Assembly: GCA_028703735.1 (NCBI GenBank)
Contig: JAQVMI010000056.1
Location: 1 to 9,099, forward strand
Reading direction: 5' to 3'
Source: Candidatus Cloacimonadota bacterium
GTDB taxonomy: Bacteria > Cloacimonadota > Cloacimonadia > Cloacimonadales > Cloacimonadaceae
Length of the DNA: 9,099 nucleotides
Of this stretch, positions 1-5,476 are shown one piece after another. The translations under genes were made by a program, and so were the position numbers. The notes below the pieces were generated by a model. That model was not told where the DNA came from. It saw only the letters and a list, made by a program, of their open reading frames with translations, and ran no database searches. Position 1 is the stretch's first letter, and each line of letters starts with the position of its first letter.

Positions 1-794
1 GAACTGTAGCAACCCCCGGTTTCAATCCTGGAGCCGGCACTTATTCTACCGCCCAAACAGTCGCCATAACCTGCTCCACGGCAGGTGCAACGATTCGCTA
101 TACCACCAATGGCACTATCCCAACCACCGCTTCTCCTATCTATAATACTCCCTTAACCATTAGTGGTAACACAACCCTAAAAGCCAAAGGCTTCAAAACC
201 AACTGGGCAAGTAGCGACGTATCAACCGCTACCTACATCATCACCGGTACCGTAGCTACTCCTACCTTTGATCCACCCGCAGGAGATTATGAGGAAGCAA
301 TCGACGTGGTAATCGCCAGTTCCACTCCCGGAGCTCAAGTCCGCTATACAACTGATGGCAGTGAACCTGATGCCACTTCCGAGCTTTTTACCTCACCTCT
401 GCACATTGACCAGGATATCATCATCAAGGCGAAAGCATTTTTATTGGACTGGACACCAAGCACAACGGTTACGGCAGATTTCAATATAGGTTTGGCTATC
501 GATGATCCTAACGCAATTCCTCTTTATACAGGAATTTATCAAGTTTATCCCAATCCCTTTTCAGAAATTGCAACTATCAGGATGGGCTTCAAAGAAGCAA
601 ATTCCAATTATAAACTGAATATCTACAATTTACGGGGTGAATTGGTTCATACAAGCTCTGGACATGCCCAAGGCTACGTGGACTATTACTGGAAGGGCTG
701 CGACAACCGAGGGAAAAGACTGTCCTCCGGGGTATACCTAATCTCTCTAAGTAGTAACGGAACGCACAAAACGCGGAAAATTGTCTTAAAATAA
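1..794 (+). CDS. Secreted repeat protein with C-terminal sorting domain (5' partial)
   Basis: The open frame enters from the left edge (first full codon at 3), so the start, any signal peptide and the main domain are outside the window; 263 residues are visible. Residues 2-163 are two tandem copies of an 82-residue module that resembles the chitobiase/beta-hexosaminidase C-terminal family (CHB_HEX_C): each begins VATP, has an R-Y-T-T-(N/D)-G strand and an LKAK/IKAK-F strand. Residues about 178-263 look like a FlgD-like/Por secretion (type IX) C-terminal domain: YPNPF at 182-186, a strand-rich middle, SGVYL near 242-246 and a basic end, KTRKIVLK. Such proteins are exported across the outer membrane and attached to the surface or released, with the C-terminal domain as the signal; that is family knowledge. 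The enzymatic or binding role cannot be told from this fragment. It converges with arcC and ends in TAA. Confidence 0.88.
   Translation, partial: TVATPGFNPGAGTYSTAQTVAITCSTAGATIRYTTNGTIPTTASPIYNTPLTISGNTTLKAKGFKTNWASSDVSTATYIITGTVATPTFDPPAGDYEEAIDVVIASSTPGAQVRYTTDGSEPDATSELFTSPLHIDQDIIIKAKAFLLDWTPSTTVTADFNIGLAIDDPNAIPLYTGIYQVYPNPFSEIATIRMGFKEANSNYKLNIYNLRGELVHTSSGHAQGYVDYYWKGCDNRGKRLSSGVYLISLSSNGTHKTRKIVLK
6..491 (+). repeat. Two tandem 82-residue CHB_HEX_C-like modules
   Basis: Module 1 spans 6-251 and module 2 spans 252-491. Both start with VATP, keep the same spacing to R-Y-T-T-x-G (module residues 31-36) and to the K-A-K-x-F segment (about 59-63), and end just after a W-x-x-S/T segment. 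Divergence between copies is high outside these anchors, so this is an old protein-level duplication rather than a fresh DNA repeat. More copies may lie to the left of the window. Confidence 0.8.
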
Positions 795-882
795 TTCATT
801 TCAGCTGCTATTAAAGTTTGTGTAACGGTGAATTCCAACTTGCTGATGCATAAACAGTTGGAGCAGCTTATCCTAAACGGCT

Positions 883-948
883 ACGAATCGTTGATAGGGG
901 TAGGGGAGCGATCCTTTACTGAGAAAACCCTACCTCTGAACTATTCGT
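883..948. repeat. Imperfect long-range inverted repeat
   Basis: The outer arms acgaat (883-888) and attcgt (943-948) are complementary. An inner 7-base pair of arms, ggtaggg (899-905) and ccctacc (928-934), is also perfectly complementary. Between them pairing is patchy, with several mismatches and a register shift. It could fold as a branched or bulged hairpin of about 66 bases in RNA from either strand, perhaps at the 3' end of the upstream transcript, but the weak middle makes chance possible. Confidence 0.4.
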
Positions 949-998
949 GCGATTCTCCAGAGAACAGCTATCTTTCTAAATGAGTGGGTTCCACTGTC

Positions 999-1019
999 AT
1001 TCCAGAATTGATCTGGAAT
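999..1019. repeat. Short perfect inverted repeat in a GTCATTCC...GGAATCC context
   Basis: Arms attccaga (999-1006) and tctggaat (1012-1019) are perfect 8-bp complements around a 5-base loop (attga). The wording, gtcattcc before and ggaatcca after, matches the general form of small dispersed palindromes (REP-like elements) seen in intergenic gaps of many bacteria. Whether it is dispersed in this genome cannot be seen from one copy. Confidence 0.5.
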
Positions 1020-1074
1020 CCATTAACAAAAAGGCTGATGATGTATAGCATTCAACAGATTTACCATACCACCT

Positions 1075-1105
1075 CCAGCATGTGGACATATTGTCAACAT
1101 GCTGG
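1075..1105. repeat. 31-base near-perfect hairpin
   Basis: Arms ccagcatgt (1075-1083) and acatgctgg (1097-1105) pair perfectly over 9 bp. After one g/a mismatch (1084/1096) a further 4 bp pair (gaca 1085-1088 with tgtc 1092-1095) around a 3-base loop, tat. That gives 13 of 14 possible pairs. It sits about 47 bases beyond the arcC stop codon on the minus strand, where a 3'-end processing or termination structure would be expected, but no T-run follows on either strand. A protein-binding palindrome is the alternative. Confidence 0.6.
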
Positions 1106-1151
1106 TATCATGATAAGATTAACAAACACTCTTCAGAAGTTTTTGTCTCTT

Positions 1152-2099
1152 TTACTTCACAATTCTGGTTCCAGTTTTTCCTTCGAAGGCATCCACTATT
1201 TTATCTATAGAGGTAATCAGCACTTCCTTTCCGCCACGTTCCAGAAAATCTATAGCAGCAAGGATTTTGGGACCCATGCTTCCGGCAGGAAACTGCTTAT
1301 CAGCATAGTGTTTTTTTGCATCTTGCAGATTTAAAACATCCAAATCTTCCTGGTTTTCCTTGCCATAATTGATAGATACTTTTTCCACTCCGGTCAGGAT
1401 AACGAAAAGATCCGCTTCTATAAACAAAGCAAGCAAGGCAGAAGCAAAATCTTTGTCTATAACTGCGTCCACACCTTCATAGCTGCCATCATCCTGAACG
1501 TAGATGGGAATTCCACCACCGCCAACCGCGATAACAACCTCTCCCCTATTAACCAATTCTTTAATGGTTTGTCCCGGGACGATGTGTTTTGGCATAGGTG
1601 AAGGAACCACACGTCTATAACCCTTACCGGAATCTTCTTTCAAAGTCCAGCCCAAGGTTTGTTTCAGCTCTTCAGCTTCAGATTCTTTATAATAGGTACT
1701 ACCCACAAACTTTGTTGGGTTCAGCATACTGGGATCGTTCTTATCCACCACAACCTGAGAGACAATAGTTATCACCTGCTTGTCTATTCCGCTATTAAGC
1801 AGCTTATTTTGCAGACTTTGCTCTATCATATAACCCATGGTGCCTTCAGTAGCAGCATTCAGTACACCAAGTGGTAAGGCAGCTAATCCCTCTTTTTCAC
1901 CCGCTTCCTGTTGACGTAATAAGTTTCCCACCTGAGGACCATTGCCATGTGTTATGCTAAGGTGGTAACCCCGTTTTATCAGTTCTACAATTCCACCCAG
2001 GGATTCACGAGTATTGGCAAATTGTTCACCAATTGTGCCTTTTTCACCTGCCTTAATAATGGCATTTCCTCCAAGTGCAAGAACAGCCGTCTTTTTCAT
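1152..2099 (-). CDS. arcC: Carbamate kinase
   Basis: The 315-residue product has the full length and motifs of carbamate kinase (ATP + carbamate <-> ADP + carbamoyl phosphate; amino acid kinase fold; cytoplasm). Visible marks are LGGNA at residues 9-13, HGNGPQVGN at 51-59, the GGGGIP loop at 193-198, DKD at 215-217 in the nucleotide-binding half and GSMGPK at 273-278. In fermenters the enzyme usually runs toward ATP, using carbamoyl phosphate from arginine/citrulline, agmatine or purine-derived ureido compounds. No carbamoyltransferase or deiminase gene is in the window, so the pathway is not shown. The start is supported by AAAGGA (2107-2112) seven bases before ATG. It lies downstream of cpgS on the same strand across a 106-base gap that contains a terminator-like hairpin, so expression may be partly independent. 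Confidence 0.95.
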   Translation of the reverse strand: MKKTAVLALGGNAIIKAGEKGTIGEQFANTRESLGGIVELIKRGYHLSITHGNGPQVGNLLRQQEAGEKEGLAALPLGVLNAATEGTMGYMIEQSLQNKLLNSGIDKQVITIVSQVVVDKNDPSMLNPTKFVGSTYYKESEAEELKQTLGWTLKEDSGKGYRRVVPSPMPKHIVPGQTIKELVNRGEVVIAVGGGGIPIYVQDDGSYEGVDAVIDKDFASALLALFIEADLFVILTGVEKVSINYGKENQEDLDVLNLQDAKKHYADKQFPAGSMGPKILAAIDFLERGGKEVLITSIDKIVDAFEGKTGTRIVK

Positions 2100-2126
2100 A
2101 TTTATTTCCTTTTTCTTTCTTTAGTG

Positions 2127-2160
2127 AAAACAGGGCAGGTTAATATTATAACCTACCCTG
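2127..2160 (-). terminator. Hairpin terminator after cpgS
   Basis: Read on the minus strand, a 12-bp stem (2149-2160 with 2131-2142) around a 6-base loop is followed by TTTT (2130-2127). The single odd pair, 2155/2136, is a U-G wobble in minus-strand RNA but a C/A mismatch in plus-strand RNA, so the structure fits the direction of cpgS transcription. It begins 46 bases past the cpgS stop codon. The U-run is short, so it may be leaky and let some transcripts continue into arcC. Confidence 0.65.
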
Positions 2161-2180
2161 GATAACAGCTATTAATAGCT
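2145..2180 (-). promoter_or_regulatory. Possible arcC promoter with a 14-bp palindrome over the -35 region
   Basis: On the minus strand a perfect TATAAT (2150-2145) lies 45 bases before the arcC ATG. No good -35 hexamer exists at 16-18 bases. In its place is a perfect 14-bp palindrome, AGCTATTAATAGCT (2167-2180), centred close to -35 if TATAAT is the -10 box. A weak -35 plus a symmetric site suggests a regulated promoter (activator, or repressor operator). The TATAAT overlaps the stem and loop of the terminator hairpin, and the region is AT-rich, so chance is possible. Confidence 0.35.
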
Positions 2181-2205
2181 TTGGTATATTTGGTCTTAAC
2201 TTAAG

Positions 2206-3540
2206 TTACTTTTTTTTCTTTTTCTTGTCGAAATCTTTAAGAACATCAGCAATGGTGGGAACACCAATTTCTTGCAGTTCATACTGAACCTGGCAGGCAG
2301 GTTTATTTATCTTGATTATGCGGCGAAGGTCTATGGGAGTGGCAATAACCACAGAATCGCACTCTGTACTATTGATGGTTTTTTCCATATCTTTAATCTG
2401 TTGTTTGCTATAGCCCATGGCAGGTAACAGGATGCCGATTTCAGGATATTTTTCGAAGGTTTCCTTCATTTCACCAATTGCCCAGGGACGTGGATCCACA
2501 AGATCGGCACAGCCATATTTTTCGGCAGCAATTACACCAGCACCATAGGTCATTTCGCCATGAGTGAGGGTGGGACCATCTTCCACTACCAACACATTCT
2601 TGCCCAGAATCATTTCGGGATGATCCACAAACAGAGGTGAGGCAGCTTCGATGATGATGGCATTGGGATTGATCATACGTACATTTGCACGAACTTCATT
2701 GATATCTTCCAGATCGGCACTATCAATTTTGTTTATCACAATAACGTCTGCCATGTGCACATTGGTTTCGCCGGGATAATAAGAAATTTCATCTCCGGGA
2801 CGGTGAGGATCCACAACCACAATTTTAAGTTGCTGATCACTGCAATAGAAAGGAATATCGTTATTTCCGCCATCCCATACTATTACATCGGCTTCTTTTT
2901 CTGCTTCGCGAACTATGGCTTCATAATCCACACCGGCATAAATTACGCTGCCCATCATGATATGGGGTTCGTATTCTTCCATTTCTTCAATGGTGCACTT
3001 GTGAGTTTTAAGGTCTTCCAAAGTGGCAAAGCGTTGAACTTTTTGTTTCACCAGATCGCCATAAGGCATAGGGTGACGAATGGAAGCGACTTTTAAGCCT
3101 TTGGCTTTTAATGCTTTCACTACTGCACGGGTTGTTTGTGATTTACCACAACCGGTACGCACTGCACAGATACTAACCAAGGGTCTCTTGGTTTTGATAG
3201 TAGTATTTTTAGCACCCATCAGCATAAAATCTGCACCAGCAGCATTTACCAACGAGGCTTTATTCATCACCACTTCATGAGGTTGATCACTATAGGCAAA
3301 AACCACTAAGTCTGCATTAAGATTTGCTATAAGATTTTTAATTTCACTTTCCGGATGGATTTTGATGCCCTCTGGATAAAGTTTGCCAGCTAAAGCTGCT
3401 GGATATTTCTTGTCGTCGATACCAGGAATCTGAGTGGCAGTGAATGCCACAACATTATAATCTTTGTTGTCGCGGAAGAAAACGTTGAAGTTGTGGAAGT
3501 CTCTTCCAGCAGCACCCATGATGATTACATTGCGTTTCAT
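2206..3540 (-). CDS. cpgS: Cyclic 2,3-diphosphoglycerate synthetase-like P-loop NTPase
   Basis: The 444-residue protein matches the family named after archaeal cyclic 2,3-diphosphoglycerate synthetase, which uses ATP to close 2,3-bisphosphoglycerate into its cyclic form, a thermoprotectant in some methanogens. Seen in the sequence: an N-terminal nucleotide-fold start (RNVIIMGAAGRDFHNF, 3-18), a modified Walker A loop, RTGCGKSQT at 128-136, WDGGNND at 222-228 and a G-protein-like NKID at 270-273. The C-terminus is a run of lysines. The start is placed at 3540 and not at an in-frame ATG 33 bases upstream (3573), because AAAGGAG (3549-3555) sits eight bases before it and falls inside the longer version. 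The role in bacteria is uncertain: the homologue may have another substrate. It is followed by arcC on the same strand and is divergent from the ATPase operon. Family assignment is firm; substrate is not. Confidence 0.88.
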   Translation of the reverse strand: MKRNVIIMGAAGRDFHNFNVFFRDNKDYNVVAFTATQIPGIDDKKYPAALAGKLYPEGIKIHPESEIKNLIANLNADLVVFAYSDQPHEVVMNKASLVNAAGADFMLMGAKNTTIKTKRPLVSICAVRTGCGKSQTTRAVVKALKAKGLKVASIRHPMPYGDLVKQKVQRFATLEDLKTHKCTIEEMEEYEPHIMMGSVIYAGVDYEAIVREAEKEADVIVWDGGNNDIPFYCSDQQLKIVVVDPHRPGDEISYYPGETNVHMADVIVINKIDSADLEDINEVRANVRMINPNAIIIEAASPLFVDHPEMILGKNVLVVEDGPTLTHGEMTYGAGVIAAEKYGCADLVDPRPWAIGEMKETFEKYPEIGILLPAMGYSKQQIKDMEKTINSTECDSVVIATPIDLRRIIKINKPACQVQYELQEIGVPTIADVLKDFDKKKKKK

Positions 3541-3548
3541 TAGAGGAT

Positions 3549-3555
3549 CTCCTTT
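3549..3555 (-). promoter_or_regulatory. Ribosome binding site that decides the cpgS start
   Basis: On the minus strand AAAGGAG is followed by eight bases and then ATG (3540-3538). It is the strongest Shine-Dalgarno match in this part of the window and lies inside the reading frame of the longer alternative start, which has no comparable site. Confidence 0.85.
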
Positions 3556-3669
3556 AGTTTGTATTAGTTTCAATATGTTTGCAAGGTTTAATAAGCGGCT
3601 TTAAAGTCAAGAAAAATCTATTTTTGCCTCGTAACTTCTGCATTTCTGAGGTCACAAAAGTCTGCTGTT

Positions 3670-3754
3670 CCTTGCTTGAATTATGGAATCAATAAGGAAT
3701 AAATAAGGACTTCATCCGTATTGATTCCTTATTGATTCCATAATTCAAGCAAGG
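3670..3754. repeat. Long inverted repeat with 31-bp perfect stem, built from 11-bp units
   Basis: Bases 3670-3700 are perfectly complementary to 3724-3754. Pairing continues inward after single mismatches at 3701/3723 and 3706/3718, giving 38 of 40 paired positions around a 5-base loop (cttca, 3710-3714). The inner part of each arm is made of 11-bp tandem units: ggaatcaataa and ggaataaataa at 3685-3706, and their complements at 3718-3739. No transposase or clear target-site duplication flanks it. It lies upstream of the candidate ATPase promoter. It may be a small dispersed element (MITE- or REP-like), a binding site for a protein reading one helical turn per unit, or a transcribed hairpin. 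Confidence 0.92.
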
Positions 3755-3851
3755 GCGAATTGTAAATCTCTCGTTAATATTTGAATTTCCGGAAGAGCCT
3801 GTTTCATCCAGAATTTTGAAACGTTTGCCGTTATTACAATTAAAGAAGCTG

Positions 3852-3880
3852 TTGCGATTCTTAAACAGTCCATATATAAA
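3852..3880 (+). promoter_or_regulatory. Candidate promoter of the V-ATPase operon
   Basis: TTGCGA (3852-3857), a 17-base spacer and TATAAA (3875-3880) fit a sigma-70-type promoter and would give a leader of about 80 bases before the subunit E start. A second option uses the perfect TTGACA at 3908-3913, but the AT-rich boxes after it (cataat at 3927, taattt at 3929) are too close for ideal spacing. Confidence 0.4.
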
Positions 3881-3967
3881 GTATTGGATAAATTACTATA
3901 AATCTGATTGACATAAATTGGCAGCGCATAATTTTGGAATTAAAGTGAAAAATACTGGAGATAGAAT

Positions 3968-4573
3968 ATGAACGACCAGTTACAAGACCTTTTAAAGCGT
4001 GTGTACGAGGAAGGCGTTGCCAAGGCAAATGCCGAAGCTGAAATGATACTATCCAAAGCCAAGGAAGAAGCAGGCAGTATAGTGGCAAAAGCCAGTGCCG
4101 AAGCGGAAAACTTAGTGCAAACAGCAGAAAAACAAGCTTTAGATATCAAGAAGAATACACAATCCGATCTCAGTTTGGCTGCTAATCACTCACTTAATAC
4201 AATTAAGCAGAAGATCACCGAGCTTATTCTTTCCAAAACTCTTAATGCCAATCTTGGCGTTGCTTTTGCCGATGTGGATTTTATCAAAAAGCTAAGTTTT
4301 GAGGCATTGCAGGCATGGAAAGAAAATTCTGCTACAGGAAGCATCGTTATTAGTGAAGCAATGAAGCCAAAACTTGATGAATTCTTCCTTAAATCCCTGA
4401 AAGATTTGTTTGATAACAAGTTACAGATTGATTTCAGCCCAACCATGAAGCAGGGTTTTGAGATTTCCCCCCAGGATGGCACTTACAAACTTAGCTTTAA
4501 TGACGAAGATTTTGCCAATCTGTTCAAAACCTATTTGCGTCCCCGCACCAAAGAGCTTCTCTTTGAGTCCTAA
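3968..4573 (+). CDS. atpE: V-type ATP synthase/ATPase subunit E
   Basis: The 201-residue product has the two-part build of V/A-ATPase subunit E, the peripheral-stalk protein that holds the A3B3 head against rotation. Residues about 5-90 form a long Ala/Glu/Lys-rich helix with repeated AEAE and KA segments, typical of the stalk coiled coil. Residues about 95-201 form the mixed C-terminal head that contacts the catalytic ring. The start is supported by GGAG (3957-3960) seven bases before ATG. It is the first gene of the visible operon. A partner subunit G/H, normally paired with E in the stalk, has no gene in front of it here. The family is identified from build and operon position, since E diverges strongly in sequence. 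Confidence 0.92.
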   Translation: MNDQLQDLLKRVYEEGVAKANAEAEMILSKAKEEAGSIVAKASAEAENLVQTAEKQALDIKKNTQSDLSLAANHSLNTIKQKITELILSKTLNANLGVAFADVDFIKKLSFEALQAWKENSATGSIVISEAMKPKLDEFFLKSLKDLFDNKLQIDFSPTMKQGFEISPQDGTYKLSFNDEDFANLFKTYLRPRTKELLFES

Positions 4574-4576
4574 GCA

Positions 4577-5461
4577 ATGAATCAGGATTATTTCTATTTC
4601 ATTTCAGGACTGCCCAACATCAGCTTTGAAGATAATAAATTAAGCTATACGTTAGAGCAATTCTGGGCTGATGCAAAACTACAGCTAAATAAGGCAGATT
4701 ACGCAACCCTCGAAACCCTGCATTTGAGTGCTGATTTGGATACCTTATTGAGGATTTTGTATAAAACAGGAAAAGACCCACATCCCGATAGCTTGCTTCC
4801 TCCAGAATATTGGGAGGATTATCTTTCCTTCCAGCGTCAATTTTTGGATAATAAGAATTTGGAATTGCCACAACAATTCAAAAATCTGCCACAGTTCATT
4901 GCTGAAACAATAGGTGAAGCCTTATCAAAAGAAGATTTGCAGCCCATTTTAACAACAGAATATCAGCTTGTTAGCGGGCTTTACAAATGGACATCCACCC
5001 ATAGCAATGCTTTTATCAGAAAGTGGTTTGCTTATGATGCTCATCTCCGCAATATTTTGGTGGCTATCAATGGACGCAAGTTCAATATTCCCTTTGCAGA
5101 GTTTCTTACCGGTGAAGACGAACTTGTGGAAAACTTGTCCAAAAGCCATGCAGCAGATTTTGGGTTAGGCAAAGAGGATGAATTGTTTGAATCCCTGATG
5201 CGGATTTATGACCAAAATAACATTCTTTATCGCGAACGTAATTATGACATTCTTAGGTGGAAATGGATAGATAATCAAAACTTCTTTAACTATTTTAACC
5301 TCGATCGCGTGTTGGGCTATTATTGCAAATTACGCATCCTCAGTCGTTGGCTGAAAGCAGACCCAAACCTTGGTAAGGAAGTTTTTCACGATACTCTGAA
5401 TGCCATGGAGAATAGCTTCTCCTTCCCCGAAGAATTTAACATTAAAAGCATAAGAAAATAA
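4577..5461 (+). CDS. DUF2764 family protein of the V-ATPase operon
   Basis: The 294-residue protein begins with YFYFISGLPNISFED (5-19), the aromatic-rich N-terminal signature of the DUF2764 family. Genes of this kind sit between subunits E and A in the V-ATPase operons of Chlamydia (the CT309 position), Borrelia and Bacteroidota. The C-terminal half is helical and rich in aromatic and basic residues (FAYDAHLRNIL 151-161, WKWID 228-232, YYCKLRILSRW 248-258). No signal peptide or membrane segment is seen. The subunit C/d that links rotor to membrane ring is not found in the window, so this protein may fill that place; this is inference from context and a similar all-helical look. The gene starts three bases after the subunit E stop without a clear ribosome site, which suggests translational coupling. 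Confidence 0.85.
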   Translation: MNQDYFYFISGLPNISFEDNKLSYTLEQFWADAKLQLNKADYATLETLHLSADLDTLLRILYKTGKDPHPDSLLPPEYWEDYLSFQRQFLDNKNLELPQQFKNLPQFIAETIGEALSKEDLQPILTTEYQLVSGLYKWTSTHSNAFIRKWFAYDAHLRNILVAINGRKFNIPFAEFLTGEDELVENLSKSHAADFGLGKEDELFESLMRIYDQNNILYRERNYDILRWKWIDNQNFFNYFNLDRVLGYYCKLRILSRWLKADPNLGKEVFHDTLNAMENSFSFPEEFNIKSIRK

Positions 5462-5476
5462 CAGAAGGTAATAGAT

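Larger units (their letters stand above)
795..1151. other. Convergent intergenic region without a gene
   Basis: These 357 bases lie between the 3' ends of the secreted-protein gene (+) and arcC (-). No reading frame in it has a plausible start, ribosome site and protein-like composition. The region holds three separate inverted repeats, at 883-948, 999-1019 and 1075-1105, listed individually. None is followed by a clear T-run on either strand, so no classic intrinsic terminator was identified here for either flanking gene. Confidence 0.7.
3541..3967. other. Divergent intergenic region between cpgS and the V-ATPase operon
   Basis: These 427 bases should hold the promoters of both cpgS (-) and the ATPase operon (+). 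Visible contents are the cpgS ribosome site, a long inverted repeat (3670-3754) and a plausible plus-strand promoter (3852-3880). For cpgS a minus-strand TTGACT is present near 3604-3609, but no matching -10 box lies at the usual distance, so no promoter is called. No gene is supported. Confidence 0.6.

Noticed and set aside
984..1334. Plus-strand open frame of 116 codons
   Set aside because: It runs into the 3' end of arcC on the opposite strand, covers the intergenic hairpins, and has no family-like features; it is a shadow.
2197..2208. 12-bp perfect palindrome (taacttaagtta) at the cpgS stop codon
   Set aside because: It has no loop, overlaps the stop codon, and is AT-rich; it is likely chance and too tight to fold in RNA.
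2209..2229. A-rich run encoding the C-terminal lysines of cpgS as a possible slippage site
   Set aside because: The stop codon follows at once, so slippage would change little. The lysine tail is noted but nothing shows programmed frameshifting.
3685..3739. 11-bp repeated units as a CRISPR array
   Set aside because: The units are too short, abut without spacers, and are arranged as an inverted pair; no cas genes are nearby.
3785..3901. A 38-codon open stretch on the plus strand just upstream of the ATPase operon, with a plausible helical end (KEAVAILKQSIYKVLDKLL)
   Set aside because: It has no ATG or GTG, only a TTG five codons before the stop, no ribosome site, and it overlaps the candidate promoter. 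A decayed gene remnant cannot be excluded but is not supported.
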